NCBI RefSeq assembly: GCF_014451325.2
Contig: NZ_JACSCH020000025.1
Span: 1 to 64,000, forward strand
Origin: Streptomyces sp. CB02980
GTDB lineage: Bacteria > Actinomycetota > Actinomycetes > Streptomycetales > Streptomycetaceae
DNA length: 64,000 nt
Reading direction: 5' to 3'
Position numbers and translations under genes: made by a program. Each line of letters opens with the position of its first letter. The stretch's first letter is position 1. Positions 23,832 through 32,262 of this stretch are shown piece after piece. The notes under the pieces were generated by a model. The model worked only from the letters and a program-made list of their open reading frames with translations. It did no database searches and was not told the origin of the DNA.

Positions 23832-24613
23832 GCACCCCCGGCATCACGGTCGAGCGGGACAAGGAGTCAGGCGTCGCCGTCGTCACGCTCGACCGGCCGG
23901 CGAAGCACAACTCCCTCACCCTGGACATGGCCCGCGAACTGGGCGCCGTCTGGCGGGGGTTCCGGTACGAGGACGAGGTCCGCGCGATCGTCGTCACCGG
24001 CGCCGGCGGGCGGGCCTTCTGCACCGGCATCGACCGGGCCGCCGTGGGGAACGTGCCGCAGCCCTCGTCCCCGTACACGATCGACGACCCGCTCCTCACG
24101 ATCGGCCCCAAGGCGAACGACCTGTGGAAGCCGGTCGTCTCCGCCGTCGAGGGGATGGCCTGCGGCGGGGCGTTCTATCTGCTCGGCGAGTCGGAGTTCC
24201 TGGTCGCGGGCGAGGACGCCACCTTCTTCGACCCGCACACCACCTACGGCATGGTCAGCGCCTTCGAGACCGTCCACATGGCGCAGCGGATGCCGTACGG
24301 GGAAATCGCCCGGATGGCCCTGATGGGCGGCGCCGAACGGATCTCGGCCCGGCGGGCGTACGAGACGGGCCTCGTCTCCGAGCTGACCCCGCCGGGCGGC
24401 GCGCTGGCCGCCGCGCGCGAGGCCGCCGCGGTCATCGCGGGCCACCCGACGGAGGCGGTGCAGGGGACGGTCCGGGCGCTGTGGTCGGTGAAGGAGGCCG
24501 CCAGGGCCCAGGCGCTGGCGCACGCGCCGCACCTGGTCGCCCTGGGCAACCTGCCGCCGGACCGTCAGGCGGACCTGTTCACGAGGAGACCGGCCGGATT
24601 CCGGCTGCGCTGA
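23828..24613 (+). CDS. Enoyl-CoA hydratase/isomerase family protein
   Basis: The 261-residue crotonase has the usual N-terminal pattern: VVTLDRPAKHNSLTLDM near residue 20, VVTGAGGRAFCTGIDR near 57 and VVSAVEGMACGGAFYLLGE near 104, which form the oxyanion hole and CoA pocket. The first catalytic glutamate position (before HTTYGMV near 140) reads FFDPHTTYG rather than the classical F-PE, so hydratase activity is not assured and isomerase or hydrolase activity is possible. It is the last gene of the Ltp/DUF35 operon, joined by an ATGA overlap. The substrate is a CoA ester made by the neighbouring FadD or a related ligase. Confidence 0.88.
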   Translation: MSTPGITVERDKESGVAVVTLDRPAKHNSLTLDMARELGAVWRGFRYEDEVRAIVVTGAGGRAFCTGIDRAAVGNVPQPSSPYTIDDPLLTIGPKANDLWKPVVSAVEGMACGGAFYLLGESEFLVAGEDATFFDPHTTYGMVSAFETVHMAQRMPYGEIARMALMGGAERISARRAYETGLVSELTPPGGALAAAREAAAVIAGHPTEAVQGTVRALWSVKEAARAQALAHAPHLVALGNLPPDRQADLFTRRPAGFRLR

Positions 24614-24626
24614 GGCGGCGGTCCGG

Positions 24627-25205
24627 CTACCGCTCGGTCACGTCACCGATCGTGCAGCTCTTCACCCGTTCGACGTCCTTGGGGTCGCGTACGTAGACCT
24701 CGAACTCCTTCTCGGCGCCGTTGACGGTGACCTCGACGATGTCCGTGTCCACCGACGCGCCCTTGGCGTCGTTGAACTTCACGACGACCACGAACGTCCC
24801 CCGGACCTGCAGGTCGTTCGGGGTGATCTTCAACGTCGCGGTCTGGTCGGCGGCGCGGGCCGGCTTGCCCTTGCGCTTCTTCACGGCGGGCTTCACACAG
24901 TCGACGACCACGACCTCGGCCCGCGCCCCGGAGACCGGCGTCGGCGTCGGGGCCGTCGTGTACGAGCCGGAGCCGGAGCTCGAACCGTAGTCCGAACCGG
25001 AGCCGGAGTCGCCCTCGTAGTCGTCGTTGCTCTTCTTGGAGCTGGAGCAGCCTCCGCCGTCGGAGTCTCCGTCGCGGCTCTTGCCGCTCTTGCTCTTCCC
25101 GCTGCCGCCACCGCTGCTACTGCTGCCGTGGCCGGTGTGGAAACCGGTCAGCGCCAGCACCACCACCGTGAGTGTCGCCGCGAGCTTCAGGCGTGTGCGT
25201 ACCAT
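24627..25205 (-). CDS. Secreted Ser/Gly-rich protein
   Basis: The 192-residue protein begins MVRTRLKLAATLTVVVLALTGF, a Sec signal or membrane anchor. A long Ser/Gly/Asp/Lys-rich linker (about 25-85, with SSSSGGGSGKSKSGK) leads to a C-terminal beta domain with LKITPNDLQVRGTFVVVVKF and a conserved-looking VKSCTIGDV end. Two cysteines in that domain (in VVDCVK and KSCTIG) could form a disulfide. An in-frame GTG at 25211 adds two residues. No named family is recognised. It is convergent with the enoyl-CoA hydratase gene. Confidence 0.7.
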   Translation of the reverse strand: MVRTRLKLAATLTVVVLALTGFHTGHGSSSSGGGSGKSKSGKSRDGDSDGGGCSSSKKSNDDYEGDSGSGSDYGSSSGSGSYTTAPTPTPVSGARAEVVVVDCVKPAVKKRKGKPARAADQTATLKITPNDLQVRGTFVVVVKFNDAKGASVDTDIVEVTVNGAEKEFEVYVRDPKDVERVKSCTIGDVTER

Positions 25206-25329
25206 CGCCACTTCCCCGTTTCCTGTCGTGTCCGCGCCACTTTAGCGACGCCCCGGTGCCACGTGGCGGGCCCCCCTCAGCGGGCGTAGCGTCGGGAGCG
25301 AGAGCCGGACCGTCAAGGAGGCCGCATCG

Positions 25330-25938
25330 ATGATCCGCAACATCGCCGGCTCGGTGCTGGCTCTCGCCGGAGCGACGGCCGCCGTCTGGAGCCCCTTCCG
25401 TGCCTGGTACGACGGCCGTCACGGACGCGATTACGCGATCGACGAGCTGTTCACCGGCATCACCGACGCCAAGGGCGAGCTGCTCGGCTCGATGCTCGCG
25501 CCGTTCCTCTTCGCCGCCCTCCTGACCCTCCTCGGAGTGGTGCTGCGCTCCCGGCTGCTCGTCGCGTTCGCCGGGCTCGTCGTCCTCGGCTTCACCGTCC
25601 TGTGGATGGTGCGGGTGGGGCAGGCGGAGGGCAGCCTGACGGTGGGCGGCGACGGTACGGGTCTCGGCGACGGGGTCGCGAACGCCTTCGGCGGCGGGAT
25701 CCTGCTGCTGCTCGGCGCGCTCGTCATGTCGGGCAGGTCCCGCCCGCCGCACCACGTGGACCGGCCGCCGCGGCCCACCCACCCCACGCTCGACGGGCCG
25801 CCCCCGGACGACACGTCCACCCTGGAGGCGCCGCGCGAGCACCCGCAGGCCTCGGCGCCGTACGCGCCGACCCAGACATACGACGTACCGGGCTGGGACC
25901 CGGAGCAGGAACGGGGAAACCCGCCGCCGAAGAGCTGA
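25330..25938 (+). CDS. Four-helix membrane protein with disordered tail
   Basis: The 202-residue protein has four hydrophobic segments: near 4-22 (IAGSVLALAGATAAVWSPF), 56-74 (APFLFAALLTLLGVVL), 80-98 (VAFAGLVVLGFTVLWMV) and 120-136 (AFGGGILLLLGALVMSG). A cytosolic proline-rich tail with APYAPTQTYDVPGWDPEQE follows. A GAGG lies ahead of the ATG. The tail resembles those of Streptomyces proteins with Tyr/Thr-rich disordered C-termini. It is convergent with afsK. The function is unknown. Confidence 0.72.
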   Translation: MIRNIAGSVLALAGATAAVWSPFRAWYDGRHGRDYAIDELFTGITDAKGELLGSMLAPFLFAALLTLLGVVLRSRLLVAFAGLVVLGFTVLWMVRVGQAEGSLTVGGDGTGLGDGVANAFGGGILLLLGALVMSGRSRPPHHVDRPPRPTHPTLDGPPPDDTSTLEAPREHPQASAPYAPTQTYDVPGWDPEQERGNPPPKS

Positions 25939-26009
25939 AGCGCTTCGGGGCGGGCCCCTGTCCGTCGTCCTACGCCCTGCCGGCCCGGCGTACGGTCAGG
26001 CCGCCCCGG

Positions 26010-28445
26010 CTACCGCGCGCCGGCCCCCCGGCCCGTGGCCGTGCCCTTGACCGCGTCGAGCGCGTACACGCAGCGGTCCTTGCTGCAGGCGTACACGACC
26101 CCGTTCCTGACCACCGGCGAGCCGGTGATCTCGCCGCCGGTCGCGAGCTTCCAGCGGAGCTGCCCGCCGGTCGCGTCCAGCGTGTAGAGGACGTGGTCGG
26201 CGGAGCCGAAGTGCACCCGGCCGTCGGCGACGACGGGCGAGCCGACCAGTTCGCCGCCTGCCGCGAACCGCCACCGGGGCGTGCCGGTGACCGCGTCGAG
26301 CGTGTAGAGCGCGCTGCCGCTGCCGACGTGGATGCTGCCGTCGGCGACGAGGACCGGCTCGGTCGACTGGCGCGGCTCGGTCGCGATGCGCCAGCGGTCC
26401 TGACCGGTGGTGGCGTCGAGGGCGTAGACCGTGCCGAGGTGGTCGGAGAGGTACACCCCGCCGCCGGTGACCGCCGGGCCCGGCGCGAACGCCGGCGGGG
26501 AGGTGAAGACGGCCGGCGCCTCGAAGTGCCATCGGACGCGACCTGCGGCGATGTCGATCGACAGGACCCGGGTCCCGGCGGAGACGTACACACAGCCGTC
26601 CTCGGCCGGGGCCACCCGGACGGGCACGTTGGCACAGGAGGCGGCGTCGCCGATCGGGTACGACCAGCGCTCCGCGCCCGTGCGGGCGTCGAGGGCCTGG
26701 AGCCGCGCGTCCCGCCACACGTACACGGTGTCGCCGTGCACGGCGGGCCCCGCCTCCGGGGTCTCGAAGTCCGTCTGGGCGCCGGTGATCTCCCACAGCT
26801 TGGCGCCGTTGGAGGCCTCCCAGCCCTGCACGCCGCCGCCGCGCGTGCCGGTGACGACGGTGCCCCGGTCGACCTGGAGCGAGTACACCCAGGCGTCCGT
26901 CCGCAGCCGCCAGCGCTCGGCGCCGTCGGTCGCGTCGAGGGCGTAGAGCGTGGGCCCGTCGGAGGCGTGGATACGGCCCGAGGCGACGGCCATGGACCAG
27001 GCCACGTCCCGGGTCTTGAACTGGCGCCGGCCGCTGCCGGTGTCCAGGGCGTGTACCTCGAAAGAGGTCACGTACAACAGGTCGCCGTCCACGACCGGGG
27101 TACCCCAGACGTCGTTCGACATCCGGAAGCGCCACGGCCGCCAGGGGCCGGGCTCGGCCGGCGCTGCCTGGTCGGAGCCCTGCGGCGGCACGTTGACCGG
27201 GCGGGAGCCGGGCGGCGGGCCGGGCTCCCCGGCGTAGGAACCGGCGTACGAACCGTGGTCCACGCCGTGCGGACCGCCGCCGGGCGGACGGATCCAGCCG
27301 GTCGCCGGGCCCGCGTCGGCGCTCCGGCCGACGGCGAGCGCCGCACGCGTGTCGGCGACCCGGGGGCCGGGGCCGATCGGGACGGTCGCGCCCCCGAGGC
27401 GTACGGGACCGCCCGAGCTCTCGGCGGGTCCCGCGTGCCGGCCACCGCCCCCGACGGGCGCGGGCTCGGGGAAGCGCGGGTCGCCGCCCCGCTCGGCGGG
27501 ACCCCGCGGCGGGCGCGGCGGCATCGGCGGCGCGGTCGACACCGGAGCCGGGCGGCCACCGCGGCGGGTCTCGATCATGTCGGTGGCGCTCCGTGGCAGC
27601 CAGGCCGAGGCCGTGCCGCTGTCGTCGCTGCCGGGACCGAAGAGATGCGGGGCCAGCTGGGCCTGGAGGTCGGCCGGGGTGGGCCGGCGGCTGACGTCCG
27701 TCTGCATGCAGGAGTCGATGAGGGGCCGCAGCTCGTCGGGCAGGCCCTCCAGGTCGGGGCCCTCGCGCAGCAGCATGAAGACGGTCTCGACCGGGTTGGC
27801 GCCGTGGAACGGCGCGTGGCCGGTGGCGGCGAAGACCAGCATCGAGCCCAGCGAGAAGACATCGCTCGCGCCGGTGACGCTGCGCGAGTCGCGGGCCTGC
27901 TCGGGCGACATGTAGGCCGGGGTGCCGACGGCGACATTGGTCATGGTCAGGCGCGTGTTGGAGACGCCCGACGCGATGCCGAAGTCGATCACCCGGGGGC
28001 CGTCCTCGACGACGAGGACGTTGGAGGGCTTGAGGTCACGGTGGACCAGGCCCGCACCGTGGATGGACTGCAGGGCCTCGGCGACACCGGCGGCCAGCCA
28101 GCGCACGGCCTGGGCCGGGAGCGGTCCGCACTCGTTCACTATCTCTTCGAGCGAGGGCGCGGGGACGTACGCGGTCGCCAGCCAGGGCACGGCGGCCCGC
28201 GGGTCGGCGTCCACGACGGCGGCCGTGTAGAAGCCGGAGACCGCCCGCGCGGCCTCCACCTCACGGGTGAAGCGGACCCGGAACAGCTGGTCCTCAGCGA
28301 GCTCCGTGCGCACGGTCTTGATCGCCACGCGCCGGCCCGAGGCCGAGCGCGCGAGATAGACCAGGCCCATTCCGCCCGCGCCGAGCCGGCCCAGCACCTC
28401 GAAGGGCCCGATACGTCTCGGGTCGTGCTGCGTCAGCTGTTCCAC
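26010..28445 (-). CDS. afsK: Serine/threonine protein kinase AfsK
   Basis: The 811-residue protein has an N-terminal eukaryotic-type kinase domain: glycine loop GRLGAGGMGLVY (19-30), lysine K43, HRDLKPSN (135-142), DFG (154-156), GTPAYMSPEQ (174-183). The activation loop carries threonines at 164, 167 and 169. A proline-rich linker (about 290-435) leads to a C-terminal PQQ/YWTD-type beta-propeller of repeated LxxLDAxxG-WxxxT units. There is no membrane helix. AfsK phosphorylates AfsR and thereby afsS expression; the kinase-propeller layout and the afsR/afsS neighbourhood identify it. It lies about 6.5 kb from afsS, separated by a FadD/Ltp catabolic block. Confidence 0.92.
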   Translation of the reverse strand: MEQLTQHDPRRIGPFEVLGRLGAGGMGLVYLARSASGRRVAIKTVRTELAEDQLFRVRFTREVEAARAVSGFYTAAVVDADPRAAVPWLATAYVPAPSLEEIVNECGPLPAQAVRWLAAGVAEALQSIHGAGLVHRDLKPSNVLVVEDGPRVIDFGIASGVSNTRLTMTNVAVGTPAYMSPEQARDSRSVTGASDVFSLGSMLVFAATGHAPFHGANPVETVFMLLREGPDLEGLPDELRPLIDSCMQTDVSRRPTPADLQAQLAPHLFGPGSDDSGTASAWLPRSATDMIETRRGGRPAPVSTAPPMPPRPPRGPAERGGDPRFPEPAPVGGGGRHAGPAESSGGPVRLGGATVPIGPGPRVADTRAALAVGRSADAGPATGWIRPPGGGPHGVDHGSYAGSYAGEPGPPPGSRPVNVPPQGSDQAAPAEPGPWRPWRFRMSNDVWGTPVVDGDLLYVTSFEVHALDTGSGRRQFKTRDVAWSMAVASGRIHASDGPTLYALDATDGAERWRLRTDAWVYSLQVDRGTVVTGTRGGGVQGWEASNGAKLWEITGAQTDFETPEAGPAVHGDTVYVWRDARLQALDARTGAERWSYPIGDAASCANVPVRVAPAEDGCVYVSAGTRVLSIDIAAGRVRWHFEAPAVFTSPPAFAPGPAVTGGGVYLSDHLGTVYALDATTGQDRWRIATEPRQSTEPVLVADGSIHVGSGSALYTLDAVTGTPRWRFAAGGELVGSPVVADGRVHFGSADHVLYTLDATGGQLRWKLATGGEITGSPVVRNGVVYACSKDRCVYALDAVKGTATGRGAGAR

Positions 28446-28582
28446 TTGCCTGCCACCTCCCCGTACGGGCCATGAGGGTACGGCCCCGTGGCCCTGATTC
28501 TTCCTGTCCGAGGGCCCGGTTGCGAACCCGGGGGCGGATCGGGGTGTCTCAGGTCATATGGAAGCCATCCGGAAGGGAAGCC

Positions 28583-29368
28583 TCACATCGTGCCGGACGG
28601 CTCCGAGAGGACCGCGAAGCGCGCGCCCTGGTTGTCGTGGAGGACGGCGATGCGGCCGTGCGGGGTGTCGAAGGCGGGGGTGGCGACCCGGCCGCCGAGC
28701 CGGACGGTGGTCTCGCAGGCCTCGTCGCAGTCGGGGACGGCGAAGTAGACGAGGACGTGTCCCGGCATCTCGGCGGGGAAGTCGTCGCTGATGACGGCAC
28801 GTCCGCCGAAGGCGCTGTCGTCGCCGGTCCGGGAGCCGGGGGGCGACCAGACGCGGTAGTCGAAGCCGGCGTCCCTGCCCTCCTCGTCGGCGTCGGCCTG
28901 GCGGCCGAGGTAGCCGAAGACGGTGGCGTAGAAGGTGTCGACGGCGTCGGGGCGGCGCGTGTACACCTCCATCCAGCAGAAGGAGCCCGGTTCGTTGATC
29001 GTCTCGAAGCCGTCGTCGTCGCCGGACTGGCGGAGGCCGAAGACGGCGCCGCCGGGGTCGGCGGCGAGCGCGAGGACGCCGAAGGGGCCGACGGGGTAGG
29101 GCTCCATGACCATCTGGCCGCCGGCGGCCTTGATCCGGGCGGCGAGGGTGCCGGCGTTCTCGGTGGCGAGGTAGACGGTCCAGGTGGTGGGCATGCGGCC
29201 GTCGCGCTTGGGGAGGAGGCCGGCGACACGGCGTCCGTCGAGGAGGGCCTCGTCGCGGTCGGGGTCGAAGGTCCAGCCGAAGAGCTCGCCGTAGAAGCGC
29301 TTGCCGGCCTTGAGGTCGGGGAGCTGTGCGTCCACCCAGCAGGGGGTGCCCTCAGTACGTACGGCCAT
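28583..29368 (-). CDS. Two-domain VOC/glyoxalase-fold protein, possible KbpA
   Basis: The 261-residue protein contains two vicinal-oxygen-chelate modules: GTPCWVDAQLPDLKAGKRFYGELFGWTF (about 8-35) and GSFCWMEVYTRRPDAVDTFYATVFGY (about 127-152). Its last strand, GRIAVLHDNQGARFAVL, is typical of VOC-family hydroxylase-like proteins. It lies 137 bp upstream of afsK on the same strand. In S. coelicolor an AfsK-binding protein of similar size, KbpA, restrains AfsK autophosphorylation. This gene may be its counterpart, but I infer that from position and size only. The ATG at 29368 is chosen over a GTG two codons earlier. Confidence 0.75.
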   Translation of the reverse strand: MAVRTEGTPCWVDAQLPDLKAGKRFYGELFGWTFDPDRDEALLDGRRVAGLLPKRDGRMPTTWTVYLATENAGTLAARIKAAGGQMVMEPYPVGPFGVLALAADPGGAVFGLRQSGDDDGFETINEPGSFCWMEVYTRRPDAVDTFYATVFGYLGRQADADEEGRDAGFDYRVWSPPGSRTGDDSAFGGRAVISDDFPAEMPGHVLVYFAVPDCDEACETTVRLGGRVATPAFDTPHGRIAVLHDNQGARFAVLSEPSGTM

Positions 29369-29720
29369 GTCCACACGCTAGGTCGGCGGAAACCGTCCCG
29401 CAGCGTCCCACCCGGCCGGGAAATGCGAACAAAGTGGCGATTTATCATCCCAGAACCCTTGGGACGCTTGAGTTGTCCACCGAAGTTGTCCACAGGCTGT
29501 TCATAAGCCTATTCGGGTACGGGGATCCCCCGGTCCGGGCACGAAGATCTCACCGGCCTCCTGTCCACCCGTCATGAGTGGCGCGATCCCGCCCCTCCCC
29601 TCCGCCGCCACTCCCACGGAGACACGCGTGCCGACCTCGGAGAACACGAGTGGCAGGGGGGTGCACCCCATTTGCAGTCGGCCGAATCGCGCGCCGACAC
29701 CCCCTCGGTAAGCTGACGGC
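29369..29720. other. 352-bp intergenic region with DnaA-box-like pair
   Basis: This gap lies between the divergent VOC and TetR genes. It contains two 9-mers matching the Streptomyces DnaA box (TTGTCCACC at 29473-29481 and TTGTCCACA at 29486-29494) in the same orientation. A 12-bp palindrome, GGGGTGCACCCC, lies at 29658-29669, 52 bp ahead of the TetR start. Nothing else gene-like is seen. Confidence 0.6.
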
Positions 29721-30368
29721 ATGACAGGACAAGTACGCACCGTCGACGGCCGCGTGGCCGGACGACGCGGCCAGGCGACGCGGCAGAAGCTGCTCGACTG
29801 CCTCGGTGAGATGCTCAGCTCCTCGCCCTACCGGGACGTCAAGGTCATCGATGTGGCCCGGAAGGCGGGTACTTCACCCGCGACGTTCTATCAGTACTTC
29901 CCGGACGTCGAGGGAGCGGTTCTCGAGATCGCGGAGGAAATGGCCAAGGAGGGCGCCGGGTTGACCGAGCTGGTCTCCGGCCGTTCCTGGGTCGGCAAGG
30001 CCGGCTGGCAGACCTCCGAGGAACTCGTCGAAGGCTTCCTGGACTTCTGGCGGAAGCACGACGCCATCCTCCGGGTCGTGGACCTCGGCGCCGCGGAGGG
30101 CGACAAGCGGTTCTACAAGATCCGCATGAAGATCCTGAACTCGGTCACCAACTCCCTCACGGACGCGGTGAAGGAGCTCCAGGCCAAGGGCAAGGTCGAC
30201 AAGGAGGTCAGCCCCGCCGCCATGGCCGGCTCGCTCGTGGCCATGCTGGCCGCGGTCGCCGGCCACCAGAAGGGCTTCACGACCTGGGGCGTGAAGCAGG
30301 CCGAACTCAAGCCCAACCTGGCCCTGTTGGTGCATCTGGGCATCACCGGCAAGAAGCCGACCCGATAG
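29721..30368 (+). CDS. TetR family transcriptional regulator
   Basis: The 215-residue protein has the TetR helix-turn-helix at about 20-65 (RGQATRQKLLDCLGEML, then VIDVARKAGTSPATFYQYFPDVEG) and a helical ligand domain. It is probably the counterpart of S. coelicolor SCO4421, the regulator beside the afsK locus. It could control its own promoter through the GGGGTGCACCCC palindrome. It is the only TetR gene inside the block of CTGACG-N3-CGTCAG sites and is therefore a candidate for that regulon. Its own promoter lacks a good copy of the motif, so the link is weak. The ATG has no clear ribosome site and may be leaderless. Confidence 0.9.
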   Translation: MTGQVRTVDGRVAGRRGQATRQKLLDCLGEMLSSSPYRDVKVIDVARKAGTSPATFYQYFPDVEGAVLEIAEEMAKEGAGLTELVSGRSWVGKAGWQTSEELVEGFLDFWRKHDAILRVVDLGAAEGDKRFYKIRMKILNSVTNSLTDAVKELQAKGKVDKEVSPAAMAGSLVAMLAAVAGHQKGFTTWGVKQAELKPNLALLVHLGITGKKPTR

Positions 30369-30506
30369 CCCCACCCCCCTCCTCCACCCGTCCTGTCGTC
30401 GACGCCGACGGCGGCCCGCCCCCGCGGACCGCCGTCGGCGCCGCCGTGTCCGGGCGGGCTCCGCACCGCCGCCACACCGGCCGCGGGCGGCGCCGGCCGC
30501 GATGTC

Positions 30507-30977
30507 TCATCGCCTGCTCAGCCGGAAGAGTCTGATCTCGCGCTCGATCCGCGCCTGGTACGTGGCGTACGGCGGCCAGAACGCGAGCGCCGCCCGCCAC
30601 GCCTCCGCGCGCTCCTCCCCCGCGAGCAGCCGCGCCCGTACGGGGATGTCCACGCCCTTCCAGTTCACCTCGACGTCCGGATGGGCGAGCAGGTTCGCCG
30701 TCCAGGCCGGGTGTCCGGGGCGGCCGAAGTTGGAGCCGATGAGCAGCCAGCCGCCGTCCGGCTCCGGCATGCAGGCGAGCGGGGTGACACGCGGCAGCCC
30801 GCTCTTCGCGCCCCGGGCGGTGAGCACCACGCCGGGCAGCATCTGGGCGCTGAGCAGCACCTTTCCCCTGGTCAGCCGGTGCACGGCCTTGTCCATGGCG
30901 GGCACGACGTGCGGGCCGATCCGGGCGAAGGTCCTGGTCGAGGACATCTTCTGCATCAGTGTGCGTCCGACGGGCAT
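30507..30977 (-). CDS. Ddn-like deazaflavin-dependent nitroreductase family protein
   Basis: The 156-residue protein contains VVLTARGAKSGLPRVTPLACMPEPDGGWLLIGSNFGRPGHPAWTANL across about 50-95. This is the FMN/F420-binding split-barrel pattern of the Ddn family, which uses F420H2 to reduce quinones or nitro compounds. Its ATG directly abuts the stop codon of the acyl-CoA dehydrogenase gene, so the two are co-transcribed. It links F420 chemistry to the CoA-dependent regulon. Confidence 0.87.
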   Translation of the reverse strand: MPVGRTLMQKMSSTRTFARIGPHVVPAMDKAVHRLTRGKVLLSAQMLPGVVLTARGAKSGLPRVTPLACMPEPDGGWLLIGSNFGRPGHPAWTANLLAHPDVEVNWKGVDIPVRARLLAGEERAEAWRAALAFWPPYATYQARIEREIRLFRLSRR

Positions 30978-32180
30978 CTACGCCGCCACCTCTCCGAAGA
31001 GTCCGGTCCGTTCCGCCGCGCGGGCGCGCAGCCGCCGCACGGGCCCGAAGAGCAGTTCGTCGGAGGCGGCCCGCTTGAAGAAGAGGTGCGCCTCGTGCTC
31101 CCAGGTGAAGCCGATGCCGCCGTGGAGCTGGATGGACTCGCCCGCGGTGGCGCGGAGCGCCTCCAGGGCGTGGGCGAGGGCGAGCGGCCCGCTGTCCGGT
31201 CCGGGTCCGGGTTCCCTGGCCGCGCAGGAGGTGAGGGAGCCGGCTGCCTCGACCTGGACGTACAGGTCGGCGAGGCGGTGTTTGACCGCCTGGAAGGAGC
31301 CGACGGGCCGGCCGAACTGTTCGCGCGCGCCGACGTGGGCGACGGTCCGGTCGAGGGCCTCACGGGCCGCGCCGACGGCCTCGGCGGCCAGCATGACGGC
31401 GGCCTCGCGGCCGGTGACGGCGAGCGCGCCGAGGACGTCGGCCGGTTCCTCGCCGAGGAGTTCGGCCTCGGTGTCCCTGAACTGGACGGTGGCCTGGGTC
31501 CGGGTGGAGTCCAGGGTGGTCTGCCGGGTGCGGACGAGTCCGGCCGCCTCCGCGGACCCTGCCCGCACGAGGAAGAGCAGGGTGCGGCTGCGGGCGAAGC
31601 CTCCGGCGTGGGCGGCGACGAGCAGCAGTCCGGCGCTGTGTCCGTCGAGGACCTGGGCGGCCTCCCCGTACAGCCGCCAGCCTCCGTCGACGGCGCGGGC
31701 CTGGACGCCGCCCGCACGGCCGCCACCGGACCAGTCCTCGGCGGTGTTGTCGCCGGTGAGGCCGAGGGCGAGCGCGAGCGAGCCGCCGGGGACGGCGAGG
31801 GCGCAGGTCAGACTGCCGTCGGCGAGCCTGGGGAGGACTGCGGCGCGCTGCGCGGGGGTGCCGAGGGCGGCGAGGAGCGGGGCGGCGAGGACGCTGGTCG
31901 CGAGGAGCGGGGAGGGGGCGAGGGCGCGGCCGGTCTCCTCGCAGGCGAGGGCGAGTTCGGCGGGCCCGCAGCCGACTCCGCCGTACTCCTCGGGGACGGC
32001 GAGCCCGGCGACGCCGAGGGTGCCGGACATCCGGGCCCAGAGGTCGGGGTCGTATCCCTGGGGAGTGGCGGTGGCCGCGCGGTTCTCCTGCGGTCCGGCC
32101 CGTTCGGCGAGCAGGTCGCGCAGGGTGCGGCGGATCTCCTGCTGCTCCTCGGTGAGCGGGACGGCGAGCGAGGCGTCCAT
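30978..32180 (-). CDS. Acyl-CoA dehydrogenase family protein
   Basis: The 400-residue protein has an N-terminal helical domain (LTEEQQEIRRTLRDLLAER) and the GLAVPEEYGGVG flavin-side motif near 80. The C-terminal part contains AREQFGRPVGSFQAVKHRLADLYV near 285 and SIQLHGGIGFTWEHEAHLFFKRA near 350, as in steroid-type FadE proteins. It introduces a double bond into a CoA ester using FAD. Several alanine-rich stretches in the middle domain are shorter than usual, as in heterodimeric actinobacterial FadE subunits, so a partner may be needed. The start follows GGAGGGAG, and operator F1 lies 17 bp upstream. Confidence 0.9.
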   Translation of the reverse strand: MDASLAVPLTEEQQEIRRTLRDLLAERAGPQENRAATATPQGYDPDLWARMSGTLGVAGLAVPEEYGGVGCGPAELALACEETGRALAPSPLLATSVLAAPLLAALGTPAQRAAVLPRLADGSLTCALAVPGGSLALALGLTGDNTAEDWSGGGRAGGVQARAVDGGWRLYGEAAQVLDGHSAGLLLVAAHAGGFARSRTLLFLVRAGSAEAAGLVRTRQTTLDSTRTQATVQFRDTEAELLGEEPADVLGALAVTGREAAVMLAAEAVGAAREALDRTVAHVGAREQFGRPVGSFQAVKHRLADLYVQVEAAGSLTSCAAREPGPGPDSGPLALAHALEALRATAGESIQLHGGIGFTWEHEAHLFFKRAASDELLFGPVRRLRARAAERTGLFGEVAA

Positions 32181-32196
32181 GAGGCTCCCTCCGTTT

Positions 32197-32211
32197 CTGA
32201 CGGTGCGTCAT
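32197..32211. promoter_or_regulatory. Palindromic operator F1 (CTGACG-GTG-CGTCAT)
   Basis: This is a 15-bp site with a mismatch at the final base, 17 bp upstream of the acyl-CoA dehydrogenase start. Confidence 0.6.
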
Positions 32212-32262
32212 GCTAGGCCCGCGCCGGGCCGGTTGCCAGAGCCGCGCCGGTTCCGTTCACAT

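Noticed and set aside
29369..29720. Replication origin
   Set aside because: Only two DnaA-like boxes are present, there are no dnaA/dnaN genes, and no cluster of boxes or AT-rich unwinding region is seen.
29712..29726. Tenth copy of the regulon palindrome at the TetR start
   Set aside because: CTGACG-GCA-TGACAG has a good left half, but the right half matches at only three positions, so I did not count it.
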